Positions 1-8,159 of a stretch of 64,000 nt of DNA are shown here, piece after piece (the stretch's first letter is position 1; the number at the start of each line of letters is the position of its first letter). The stretch is from Novosphingobium sp. PC22D (lineage in GTDB: Bacteria; Pseudomonadota; Alphaproteobacteria; Sphingomonadales; Sphingomonadaceae): the NCBI RefSeq assembly GCF_002556635.1, contig NZ_MWMO01000010.1, positions 98,964 through 162,963 on the forward strand, in the 5' to 3' direction. A program made the position numbers and the translations under genes. Below the pieces are notes generated by a model that was given only the letters and a program-made list of their open reading frames with translations, ran no database searches and was not told the DNA's origin.

Positions 1-494
1 GCCTCGGATCGATGGCGCGCGAAGCTTCCTGAGCCGTAGGCGAAGCGAAACCGGTCCGCGCCGGGCAGGGGCAGCGAGAGCGCATTTGTGCCGGTGCCGT
101 GCCGGTCGGGGGCGACGCCGATGGTGTCGCGCGGCAGGTCGATGAGCCGTATGAGATCGGCCTGCGTGAGTAGCGGGAGGTCGCCCGCGAGCGTGACCAC
201 CCGGCCTCCGCCGCGATGCGCGACCTGGTCCAACGCCCATTGCAGCGCGACGTTGAGTCCGCCGCCCGGGTCTTCTGCCCATTCCACGCCGTCGCCTTGC
301 GGCGCCGAGCCACCGATCACCAGCACCGCGTCGATCGCGTCGTAGGCGCGCGCGGTGGCGACGACATGCGCGAGCATGTCAGCGGCGAGGCGCGCCCGCT
401 CGGCAGGCGAGAGCACGCCGGAGAGGCGGCTCTTGGCCCGCGAGGCGGGCTTGGCGGGAACGACGGCCCAGCAGGGTCCAGCGGGACTGATCAA
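1..494 (-). CDS. cofC: 2-phospho-L-lactate (or PEP/3-PG) guanylyltransferase CofC, partial (3' end outside window)
   Basis: CofC/FbiD activates a three-carbon phospho-acid with GTP, the step that feeds CofD in F420 synthesis. Reading the minus strand gives 164 codons before the window edge. Visible motifs are VPAKPASRAKSRLS (about residues 12-25, nucleotide-binding start), AGDLPLL (103-109), DRHGTGTNAL (130-139) and YGSGSFARH (153-161), all typical of the family. The only sensible start is TTG at 494, which overlaps the TGA of the upstream reductase gene in the string TTGA, implying translational coupling. The C-terminus is missing because the window ends. Whether the substrate is PEP, 2-phospholactate or 3-phosphoglycerate cannot be read from this fragment. 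Confidence 0.88.
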   Translation of the reverse strand, partial: MISPAGPCWAVVPAKPASRAKSRLSGVLSPAERARLAADMLAHVVATARAYDAIDAVLVIGGSAPQGDGVEWAEDPGGGLNVALQWALDQVAHRGGGRVVTLAGDLPLLTQADLIRLIDLPRDTIGVAPDRHGTGTNALSLPLPGADRFRFAYGSGSFARHRSE

Positions 495-1141
495 GGAATC
501 GCGGGGGCTTCGGCGAGCCGGGTGAAGCGGATCCCGGCACCGTCGGCCTTGTAGGTCTTGTTCATATAGATGAGGATCGAGGTCAGCGCTTCGGCCGCGG
601 CCGAATTGGCCAGCGAGCCGCCCGATAGGCCGCGCACGCCCATGCCGGGGCACAGGTCGAGCACGGCCTTGCGAGCCTCTACGTCGTCGCCGAACACCAG
701 AACGTCGCAGTCGATCTCGTGATCGCTGTCGAGGTGATGGGCCGAGACGTTGTGAAAGCCGGTGACGAGGCGCACGTCGTCGCCGAGATGCGCGCGCGCC
801 TGCATCGCCGCGCTGCCTTCGGCGGGAAGCTGCACGCGCATGACCTTGGGCGGGACCAGCGGCACGGTCGTGTCGACGACGATCGCTGCCCCGACCTTGT
901 CGCGGATCAGCGCGAGCGTGCCTTCCTGCGAGGCGTGGGGCACGGTGACGAAGACGAAGTCCTTTCCGACCGCGGCGTCGTCGTTCGCGGCAAAGCCGAC
1001 GCCGCCGAGATCCTCGGCGGCGGCCTGCGCCTTCTCGGCCGAGCGCGATCCGATCGTCACCTCGTGCTCGGCCTTGGCCAGACGGCGCGCGATTCCCTTG
1101 CCGAGCGCTCCGGTGCCGCCGATTACCGCGATTTTCGCCAT
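491..1141 (-). CDS. npdG: NADPH-dependent F420 reductase (F420H2:NADP+ oxidoreductase)
   Basis: A 216-residue protein of the Fno/NpdG family, which passes hydride between NADP(H) and F420. The N-terminal Rossmann loop GGTGALG (8-14) is followed by GSRSAEKA (31-38), with Arg33 suited to the 2'-phosphate of NADP. A GFHNVSA motif in the second half matches the conserved region near the deazaflavin site. Length fits the family (about 210-230). It is the first gene of the minus-strand arm, upstream of cofC, and diverges from cofE across a 121-bp gap that must hold both promoters. Its presence suggests F420 is reduced from NADPH rather than through glucose-6-phosphate. Family certain; direction of the reaction inferred. 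Confidence 0.9.
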   Translation of the reverse strand: MAKIAVIGGTGALGKGIARRLAKAEHEVTIGSRSAEKAQAAAEDLGGVGFAANDDAAVGKDFVFVTVPHASQEGTLALIRDKVGAAIVVDTTVPLVPPKVMRVQLPAEGSAAMQARAHLGDDVRLVTGFHNVSAHHLDSDHEIDCDVLVFGDDVEARKAVLDLCPGMGVRGLSGGSLANSAAAEALTSILIYMNKTYKADGAGIRFTRLAEAPAIP

Positions 1142-1262
1142 TCTTTCGTTCTCCCGTTATCTTTCGGTTGCCTCTGAAGGACCAAAACCGATAGCCACGC
1201 GCGCAAACACAGCACGATGGGCGGCCGGTCAAGCCCAATGCGCAACGACAGGGACGCAGGGC

Positions 1263-2045
1263 ATGTCGCAAATCGCTGAAATCCGCGCGTTCGCGCTTCC
1301 CGGGATGCCGCTGTTCGGCCCGGAAACGTCGATCGCCGACGAGATCCTAGCGTCGCTCGATCTCCTTGGCGAGACACTGCGCCCGGGCGACGTCTGCGTC
1401 GTCGCGCAAAAGATCGTATCGAAATGCGAAAGGCGCACGCGCGATCTCGCCACCGTCGAGCCCGATGCGCGGGCGTGTGAGATCGCGGCGGCTACGGGGC
1501 GCGACCCGCGCGTGACGGATCTCATAAAGGCCGAGAGCAGCGAGCTGCTGCGCGTCACCCCGGCAGCGATCATCGCCCGTCATCGCACCGGGCACGTGCT
1601 GGCCAACGCCGGCATCGATGCCTCGAACGTGGCTGACGGTGAAGACGAGCGCGTGCTGCTCTGGCCGCTCGATCCCGATTCGTCGGCACGGACGATTCGC
1701 GCCGGGATCGCCGATCGGACGGGCATCCGGCCGGCGGTCGTGATCGCCGACAGCATGGGCCGCGCCTGGCGGGTCGGCACGGTCGGCCACGCGATCGGCT
1801 GTGCCGGGCTTGCGGTGCTCGAGGATCGGCGCGGCACCGGCCGTGACCTGTTCGGCCGCACCTTGCAGGCGACGATCGTCGCGGTGGCGGATTCGGTCGC
1901 GGCGGCCGCGACACTGGCGATGGGCGAGGGTGACGAGGGCACGCCCGTCGCGATCGTGCGCGGCGCGGAGCGCTGGGTGAGCGCGGACGATGGCCCGGGC
2001 GCGGTCAGCGGCCTGCGTCCGCTCGAGCAGGACATGTTCCGATGA
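1263..2045 (+). CDS. cofE: Coenzyme F420-0:L-glutamate ligase CofE
   Basis: A 260-residue CofE/FbiB N-domain protein that adds gamma-linked glutamates to F420-0 using GTP. Recognisable stretches include GDVCVVAQKIVSK (near residue 40), VVIADSMGRAWRVGTVGHAI (mid protein) and GRDLFGRTLQ. The ATG at 1263 follows an AGGG-type ribosome site. The stop overlaps the cofD start as ATGA. The protein stops after the ligase domain: the C-terminal nitroreductase-like domain that mycobacterial FbiB uses to reduce dehydro-F420 is absent, so that activity must be elsewhere or unnecessary. Confidence 0.92.
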   Translation: MSQIAEIRAFALPGMPLFGPETSIADEILASLDLLGETLRPGDVCVVAQKIVSKCERRTRDLATVEPDARACEIAAATGRDPRVTDLIKAESSELLRVTPAAIIARHRTGHVLANAGIDASNVADGEDERVLLWPLDPDSSARTIRAGIADRTGIRPAVVIADSMGRAWRVGTVGHAIGCAGLAVLEDRRGTGRDLFGRTLQATIVAVADSVAAAATLAMGEGDEGTPVAIVRGAERWVSADDGPGAVSGLRPLEQDMFR

Positions 2046-2989
2046 GCCATGTCCTCGCGCTCAGCGGCGGCGTCGGTGGCGCCAAGCTCGCGGCGGGGCT
2101 CGCCGCCGTGCTGGCGCCCGAGGACCTCACGATCGTCGTCAACACCGGCGACGATTTCGAGCATCTCGGGCTGACGGTGTGTCCCGACATCGACTCGGTC
2201 ACTTACGCGCTTGCCGGGCTCAACGACACCGAGCGGGGCTGGGGCGTGAAGGACGAGACCTGGCAGGCCATGGCGATGCTGCGCGATCTTGGCGCGCCCG
2301 ACTGGTTCAACCTTGGCGACCGCGATCTCGGCATGCACCTTGCCCGCAGCGCGCGGCTGCGCGCGGGCGAGAGCCTCTCCGAAGCGACCGAGGCGCTTAC
2401 GCGCAGCCTCGGCATCGCGCCGCGCGTCGTGCCCATGAGCGATGCGCCGGTGCGTACCCAGATCGAGACCGAGGCGGGCTGGCTCGAATTTCAGCACTAC
2501 TTCGTGCGCGAGCAGTGCCGCCCCGTCGCGCGCGCGATCCGCTTCGCCGGAGGCGGGCTGGCGGAGCCGTCGCCAGCCTTCGCCGAGACGCTGGCGCGGC
2601 CCGACCTGGGCGCGGTGATCGTGTGTCCCTCAAATCCCTTTCTCAGCGTCGATCCCATCCTTGCCCTTGCCGGCGTTGGCGAGGCCCTGCAGGCGCGTGA
2701 CGTGCCCGTCGTCGCGGTCTCGCCGATCGTCGGGGGCACCGCGATCAAGGGGCCGCTCGCGAAACTGATGGGCGAACTCGGACAACCGGTTTCGAACGCC
2801 GCGATCGCGGCGCATTACGGAGCGTTGATCGACCATCTCGTGATTGATTCCTCGGACCGTGCCGAGGCGGAGGGGTTGCGTGCTGCCGGCCTTTCCGTCA
2901 CGATTACCCATACAGTCATGTGCGATGCCGAGGATCGGGAGCGGCTTGCGCGCGTAGCACTGTCGGCAGCCCGAACAGAAACAGGATGA
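2042..2989 (+). CDS. cofD: 2-phospho-L-lactate transferase CofD
   Basis: A 315-residue CofD/FbiA enzyme that transfers the phospholactyl (or phosphoenolpyruvyl) group from the CofC product to the deazaflavin Fo. Diagnostic motifs are LSGGVGGAKLAAGL (7-20), NTGDDFEHLG (34-43), WFNLGDRDLGMHLARS (about 88-103), CPSNPFLSVDPIL and SPIVGGTAIKGPLAKLM toward the C-terminus. Start ATG overlaps the cofE stop by four bases, and its own stop overlaps the likely fbiC start in the same way, so the three genes are one tightly coupled operon. Confidence 0.95.
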   Translation: MSHVLALSGGVGGAKLAAGLAAVLAPEDLTIVVNTGDDFEHLGLTVCPDIDSVTYALAGLNDTERGWGVKDETWQAMAMLRDLGAPDWFNLGDRDLGMHLARSARLRAGESLSEATEALTRSLGIAPRVVPMSDAPVRTQIETEAGWLEFQHYFVREQCRPVARAIRFAGGGLAEPSPAFAETLARPDLGAVIVCPSNPFLSVDPILALAGVGEALQARDVPVVAVSPIVGGTAIKGPLAKLMGELGQPVSNAAIAAHYGALIDHLVIDSSDRAEAEGLRAAGLSVTITHTVMCDAEDRERLARVALSAARTETG

Positions 2990-5313
2990 CCATGGCGCGC
3001 GACGACAGTGCACTGATCGATTATTTGCTCAATTCCCCGCTCGAAACGCTCCAGGCCGAGGCCAGGGCCCGCCGCGACGCGCGCGGTCCGGCGCGGATGA
3101 CCTATTCGCCCAAGGTCTTCATTCCGTTGACGCGGCTGTGCGCCGACGTGTGCCACTATTGCACGTTCGCGACCACGCCCTCGCGGCTCGAAGCGCCCTT
3201 CCTCTCCGAGGATCAGGTGCTCGGGATCGCGCGCGCCGGTGCGGCGGCGGGCTGCAAGGAAGCGCTGTTCACGCTCGGCGACGCGCCCGAGCGCCGCTAC
3301 GCCGTCGCGCGCGACTGGCTCGCCGAGCGCGGCTTCTCGCGGACGATCGATTACGTGCGCCACTGCGCCGCACGGGTATTGGAGGAAACCGGGCTGCTGC
3401 CCCACGTCAACGCGGGCATTCTTGCCGAGGACGACTACCGCATGCTCCGCCCGGTCGCCGCGTCGGTGGGTCTCATGCTCGAAAGCACTTCCGAGCGGCT
3501 GCTCGAGAAGGGTGCGGCGCACCATGGTTCGCCCGACAAGGTTCCGGCCTTGCGGATCGAATCGCTCGCGGCGGCCGGGCGCGCGCGGGTGCCGACCACC
3601 AGCGGCATCCTGATCGGCATCGGCGAGGCGCCGCACGAACGCATCGAGGCGCTGCTCGCGCTGCGCGACCTGCATCGCGAGCACGGCCACCTGCAGGAAG
3701 TGATCGTCCAGAACTTCTGCCCCAAGCCCGGCACCAAGATGGCGCAGGCGCCCGAGGCTTCCGAAGCCGATTTCCTGCGAGTGATCGCGGCCGCGCGGAT
3801 CGTGCTGCCCGAGGAGGTGTCGGTTCAGGCGCCGCCCAACCTCAACGACGAGCGGCTTGCCGAGCTGATCGACTGCGGCATCGACGACTGGGGCGGGATT
3901 TCTCCGGTCACGCTCGATCACGTCAATCCCGAGGCGCCGTGGCCCGAGGTCGAGCAGCTCGCCGAAGTCTGCGCGCGCGCGGGCCTGCCGCTCGCCGAGC
4001 GGCTGACGATCTACCCGCGCTATCTCGCGAGCGACGACCGCTCGTGGCTCGATCCCGCGATCCGGCCCGCGGTGCTGCGTCTGTCCGACAGCGAGGGGCT
4101 CGCTCGCGACAGCCGCTGGAGCCCCGGTGTCGCCGAGCCCGTGCCGGGCACGACCGATGCGCCGCTCGGGCCGATCCTGCGCGGTCCCGGCAGCAGGCGC
4201 ATCGACCATATCCTCGAGCGCGCGGCGTGTGGCGCCGAACTCGGCGAGTCCGAGATCACGACGCTCTTCACCGCACGCGGCGCTGGCGCGCGGGCCGTGG
4301 TCGAGGCCGCCGATGCGCTGCGCGTAGAGGCCATGGGCGAGACCGTGACCTACGTCGTCAACCGCAACATCAACTACACCAACATCTGCACCCACGCCTG
4401 TTCGTTCTGCGCGTTCTCGAAGACCAGCAGCAAGGCGGGTTTCCGCGACAAGCCCTATGATCTCGACCTTGAGGAGATCGCCGAAAGGGCGCGCGAGGCC
4501 GAGGCGCGCGGAGCGAGCGAGGTCTGCCTGCAGGGCGGCATCCACCCGCGCTATACGGGCGAGACCTACCTCGCGATCCTGCGCGCGGTGAAGGACGCCT
4601 GTCCCTCGCTGCATGTCCACGCCTTCTCGCCGCTCGAAGTGAGCCAGGGCGCGCGCACGCTGGGCATGCCGGTGATCGACTATCTGCGGCGCCTGAAGGA
4701 TGCCGGGCTTGGCTCGCTCCCGGGCACGGCGGCGGAGATCCTGTGCGACGACATCCGCGCGCAGATCTGCCCGGACAAGCTGACCACCGCCGAATGGCTG
4801 TCGGTCGTCGGCGACGCGCACCGTGTTGGCCTGCCGACGACGTCGACGATCATGTTCGGCCACCTCGAACGCCCCGAACACTGGGCGCGCCACTTGCTGG
4901 CGCTGCGCCGGCAGCAGGGCGAGACGGGCGGCTTCACCGAATTCGTGCCGCTGCCGCTGGTCCACATGGAAGCGCCGTTCTACCGCCGGGGCGAGAGCCG
5001 CAAGGGCCCAACCTGGCGCGAGGCGGTGATGATGCACGCGGTTGCGCGGATCGCGCTGCACGGGTCGATCCCGTCGATCCAGTGCTCATGGGTCAAGCTA
5101 GGCGTCGAGGGCGCGGCGGCCATGCTCAACGCGGGCTGCAACGACCTGGGCGGCGTGCTGATGAACGAAAGCATCAGCCGCGCGGCGGGCGCGAGCCACG
5201 GCCAGGAACTCAGCGTCGACGTGCTGCGCGCGGCCGCGCAGAGCGCCGGCCGTCCGCTGCGCCAGCGCACCACGCTCTACGGGCGCGTCGCCTGCGAGAG
5301 CGAGTGCGCCTGA
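2986..5313 (+). CDS. fbiC: FO synthase, fused CofG-CofH radical SAM enzyme
   Basis: A 775-residue fusion that makes the deazaflavin chromophore Fo from tyrosine and 5-amino-6-ribitylaminouracil. Each half carries its own radical-SAM CxxxCxxC cluster: C52/C56/C59 (CADVCHYC, CofG half) and C468/C472/C475 (CTHACSFC, CofH half). Order CofG then CofH matches actinobacterial FbiC rather than the separate archaeal genes. The ATG at 2986 overlaps the cofD stop (ATGA); a second ATG at 2992 is possible and would shorten it by two residues. It ends 6 bp before the convergent VOC gene, with no clear terminator between. Confidence 0.95.
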   Translation: MTMARDDSALIDYLLNSPLETLQAEARARRDARGPARMTYSPKVFIPLTRLCADVCHYCTFATTPSRLEAPFLSEDQVLGIARAGAAAGCKEALFTLGDAPERRYAVARDWLAERGFSRTIDYVRHCAARVLEETGLLPHVNAGILAEDDYRMLRPVAASVGLMLESTSERLLEKGAAHHGSPDKVPALRIESLAAAGRARVPTTSGILIGIGEAPHERIEALLALRDLHREHGHLQEVIVQNFCPKPGTKMAQAPEASEADFLRVIAAARIVLPEEVSVQAPPNLNDERLAELIDCGIDDWGGISPVTLDHVNPEAPWPEVEQLAEVCARAGLPLAERLTIYPRYLASDDRSWLDPAIRPAVLRLSDSEGLARDSRWSPGVAEPVPGTTDAPLGPILRGPGSRRIDHILERAACGAELGESEITTLFTARGAGARAVVEAADALRVEAMGETVTYVVNRNINYTNICTHACSFCAFSKTSSKAGFRDKPYDLDLEEIAERAREAEARGASEVCLQGGIHPRYTGETYLAILRAVKDACPSLHVHAFSPLEVSQGARTLGMPVIDYLRRLKDAGLGSLPGTAAEILCDDIRAQICPDKLTTAEWLSVVGDAHRVGLPTTSTIMFGHLERPEHWARHLLALRRQQGETGGFTEFVPLPLVHMEAPFYRRGESRKGPTWREAVMMHAVARIALHGSIPSIQCSWVKLGVEGAAAMLNAGCNDLGGVLMNESISRAAGASHGQELSVDVLRAAAQSAGRPLRQRTTLYGRVACESECA

Positions 5314-5319
5314 GCGCGC

Positions 5320-5787
5320 TCACATCGCCCGGATCTGGTCCCAGGCGGCATCGGTCATCCAGGTGTACTCGAGATAGTGCCCGACCAGCGGCCGTGCATC
5401 GAGGTAGAGGAACTTGAGCGCATCGCCGCCCATGTCGCGTTCCATCGCCACCGGCAGGTCCTGCTTGGCGACGCGCGCGCGGAAATCGCTCCAGTCGGAC
5501 ACCCGCGCGCAGGTCTGGTGAAAGCGCAGCGGCCCGCCGTTCGAGACGCAGTTGCCATAGATGCCGAGCGGGTCCGTGAGAGGCTGGATCAGTTCGTACT
5601 GCATCTCGCCGATCCAGATGAAGGCCAGCTTCATCCGGTTGACGACCTCGCCCCGCGGGGAATCGACCGGCTGGTCGACTTCGATGACCCGCGGCTCGTG
5701 CGTCATCCCGCGCCCGCGGAACTGGGCGATGCCTTCCTCGATATCGTCGCAGACATAGCCGAGTTGGTAGAGATGTCCCTCGATCAT
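5320..5787 (-). CDS. VOC (glyoxalase/dioxygenase-fold) family protein
   Basis: A 155-residue single-domain protein of the vicinal oxygen chelate superfamily. The N-terminus (HLYQLGYVCDDIEEGIAQF) has the typical first beta-strand followed by a helix, and the C-terminal half repeats the fold (FHQTCARVSDWSDF...). Candidate metal ligands are His5, the His in FHQTC and Glu near the end (HYLEYTW). It starts 2 bp after the sulfotransferase stop, so the two are co-translated. Substrate unknown; members include isomerases, epimerases and lyases acting on hydrophobic or CoA-linked substrates. Confidence 0.75.
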   Translation of the reverse strand: MIEGHLYQLGYVCDDIEEGIAQFRGRGMTHEPRVIEVDQPVDSPRGEVVNRMKLAFIWIGEMQYELIQPLTDPLGIYGNCVSNGGPLRFHQTCARVSDWSDFRARVAKQDLPVAMERDMGGDALKFLYLDARPLVGHYLEYTWMTDAAWDQIRAM

Positions 5788-5789
5788 CG

Positions 5790-6956
5790 TCAGCCCTCCA
5801 TCGCGACGTCGTAACGCGCCAGGTAGCGTTCGAAGAGTGGGACGAGGTCGTCCTTGGTCAGTCCGTACTGCGCCAGCTTGTATTCATGCTTGCCGAACTT
5901 GTTCTGCGGATTGTCGTCGATCCAGCCCTGGATTCCGGCTTCGGCCTCGCTGGTCCATTCATCGCCCAGCGCCTTGTAAAGGGCCTTCATGGTGGCCAGC
6001 GGATCGTCGAGCAGGCGATCGTAGTGGACGTCGATCACCCGATCCTCGCCGTGCTTGTCGCGGAAGTCCATGATCCGTTCGGCGTGCTGCTGCGCCTGCC
6101 ACGGGTAGTTCTCGCCCAGCCATTCGGTGTCGGGTTTGCCGAGATAGGCATAATGGCTCATCGAAATGATCGAGCACAGAGACGCGGTGGCGGAATAGGG
6201 ATCGCGGTGAGTCCAGACGAGCCGCGCATCGGGATATTCCTTGATGAGATAGTCCAGATGCAGCGCGTGGCTGGGCATCTTGAGGTTCCACACGCCGGTG
6301 TTGTGGTGCTGCAGCGTTTGCAGGAACTTGCGGTGATAGGAATAGGCGCTCGTCATGTCGGCGCCGAAGATGAACTCGCGGTAGCCCGGCAGCTTGCCTT
6401 TCGATTCGATCATCAGCGTCTTGAAGTCGTGCGCCAGGAACCAGACGCATTCGTGCGGGTAGATCGGCGAGGAGCGGTAGACCTTGCCCATCTCGGGCCG
6501 GGCCTCGAGCATCGCGCGATGGGCCTCGAGCTTGGCCAGCGCGCGCGGATCGGTCTTGAGCATGCCTGCCTGCGCCGGCGGCACCGGCTCCTCGATCTCC
6601 CATTCGAGTGGCGAGCGCCGCGCCGGATCGGCGGCGAGCAGGTTCGACAGCAGCGTGGTGCCGGTGCGGGGGATGCCGAAGACGAAAACCGGCCGCTCGA
6701 TCTTGCGGCTCGTCAGCTCGGGGTTCTGCCGCAAGTAGTCGGCGACGCGCAGGCGATTGCCGAGATAGGTCACACAATCGTTCGCGGCGCGCTCGATGCC
6801 TCCGTCGGTAACGATCCCCTGGGCGATGCCGCGATTGAAATCGTCGACGAAGACGGTGAGGCCCTCGCGATAAGATTCGCTGTCGAAGCTGTCGAGGCCC
6901 GTGGCCTTCACGGCTTGATCGACGAGCGCGTCGGCGTTGAGCTGCGGTTGCGCCAT
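5790..6956 (-). CDS. PAPS-dependent sulfotransferase family protein
   Basis: A 388-residue soluble sulfotransferase-fold protein. The 5'-phosphosulfate loop is FVFGIPRTGTTLLSNLL (91-107) and the 3'-phosphate-binding region is WTHRDPYSATAS (248-259); LKMPSH (225-230) fits the core strand between them. It would move sulfate from PAPS to an alcohol or phenol. It lies 127 bp downstream of an AraC-type gene on the same strand and directly upstream of the VOC gene. The PAPS-making cysD-cysNC operon and the PAP-clearing cysQ are about 6-9 kb away. Acceptor unknown; many bacterial members of this subgroup are uncharacterised. Confidence 0.85.
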   Translation of the reverse strand: MAQPQLNADALVDQAVKATGLDSFDSESYREGLTVFVDDFNRGIAQGIVTDGGIERAANDCVTYLGNRLRVADYLRQNPELTSRKIERPVFVFGIPRTGTTLLSNLLAADPARRSPLEWEIEEPVPPAQAGMLKTDPRALAKLEAHRAMLEARPEMGKVYRSSPIYPHECVWFLAHDFKTLMIESKGKLPGYREFIFGADMTSAYSYHRKFLQTLQHHNTGVWNLKMPSHALHLDYLIKEYPDARLVWTHRDPYSATASLCSIISMSHYAYLGKPDTEWLGENYPWQAQQHAERIMDFRDKHGEDRVIDVHYDRLLDDPLATMKALYKALGDEWTSEAEAGIQGWIDDNPQNKFGKHEYKLAQYGLTKDDLVPLFERYLARYDVAMEG

Positions 6957-7083
6957 GGATTCGGCTCCTCTGTCCCGTTCGTATCCGGGGCCGCTGCGGG
7001 CCCTTGCCTTGCACTAGCGCTTTGGCGCGACTGGTTGGCAACGCGGCTGGGTTGTCAATTCGGGACGGGCCGTCGATTTCGGG

Positions 7084-7977
7084 TCAAGACCCGACAGGAG
7101 ACTCGCGCGTGACGAAGTGGCCCTGGCGGTCACGGAAGGCGCTCGGCGTCGTCCCGACCGCGCGGCGGAACGCGAAGGCGAAGCTGGACGGCGAAGCAAA
7201 CCCCAGTGCGAAGGCGATCGTCTTGACGCTCTCGCCCGCCATGAGGCGGCGCTTGGCGGCTTCCATCCGACGCTGCTCGACATGGTCTCCGATCGAGCAC
7301 GAGCGGCTCACTTTGAAACCTCGCGTGAGCTGGCGAACCGAAATCGCGCACAAGTCCGCCAGTTCGCTCAGCGTCGGCGGCGGTGCGTCGGCCGCGAGGC
7401 GCTCATCGATCAGCCGCAGCCGCCATCCGGCGAGCCCGCCTGTGATCGGCCGTTCGGCCACTTCGAGGCAGTAGCGCCCCAGCTCGACCGCGAGTTCGCC
7501 GTTAAGGAACGCGATCATCCGCGCGCTGGCGAGACCCGGATGACGCACTTCCTCGGTCAGTCGGAACAGCAGCGCGCGGATTCGGGCGCTGGAGATGTCG
7601 AGCGTGGCGGCAAGGTGCTGGTCGTCCCATTCGAGCCGCTGGCCGACGATCTCGTGGATCGGCGCCGGATCGAGTTCGCATACCAGCGAGGCCTGTCGCC
7701 CGCTGCCGCCGCCGATGAACAGCGTCTCGCCAGGCGGCAGCAGGACTATGTCGCCGAGCGGTTCGAGACGAGTCGGGCCCCAGCGGTCGCGATAGCCCGC
7801 GCGGGCGTTGGGCGGGCGCGGCGTGAGGCACATGTTGAGGTAGTATGTGTCGCTTGGCGGAAACAGCGAGGCGGTTGGCGCGGCAATGTCGAAGCGCACG
7901 ATCTGGGCGCGCAGGCCCGGGCTCATGGCTTGCGCGTCGACGATGACTCTTGCCTGGTTGTCCGGGTCCCGGGGCAC
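7084..7977 (-). CDS. AraC-family transcriptional regulator
   Basis: A 297-residue regulator with an N-terminal ligand/dimerisation region (AraC-binding-like, about 1-180) and a C-terminal double helix-turn-helix (about 200-290: LSELADLCAISVRQLTRGF, then VKTIAFALGFASPSSFAFAF). The start chosen is GTG at 7977, preceded by GGGAGG about 10 bp upstream; no ATG fits the N-terminal fold better. It sits upstream of the sulfotransferase-VOC pair and diverges from an SDR-alcohol dehydrogenase-MBL operon (182-bp gap), so it may control either unit. Confidence 0.9.
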   Translation of the reverse strand: MPRDPDNQARVIVDAQAMSPGLRAQIVRFDIAAPTASLFPPSDTYYLNMCLTPRPPNARAGYRDRWGPTRLEPLGDIVLLPPGETLFIGGGSGRQASLVCELDPAPIHEIVGQRLEWDDQHLAATLDISSARIRALLFRLTEEVRHPGLASARMIAFLNGELAVELGRYCLEVAERPITGGLAGWRLRLIDERLAADAPPPTLSELADLCAISVRQLTRGFKVSRSCSIGDHVEQRRMEAAKRRLMAGESVKTIAFALGFASPSSFAFAFRRAVGTTPSAFRDRQGHFVTRESPVGS

Positions 7978-8159
7978 GCGGCCTGTCCCTCCCTTGCAAT
8001 GCGCGCCCGGCGCGGGGGCGCCGCATTGTGTCTGTTTCTCTATGATGCGGCTTGATGTCTACGCTGCGGGGCCTTGCGGGGCAAGCCACTGAGGCCGAGT
8101 CTCCGGGCCGAGAAAGGCGTTGCCGCGAGCGCCGCAAATGGGATCGAGGAGACAAAGGC

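Noticed and set aside
2815..5061. Long open frame antisense to fbiC (about 750 codons)
   Set aside because: High-GC codon bias opens the opposite frame; the product is Arg/Ala/His-rich without any domain, while fbiC has clear radical-SAM motifs.
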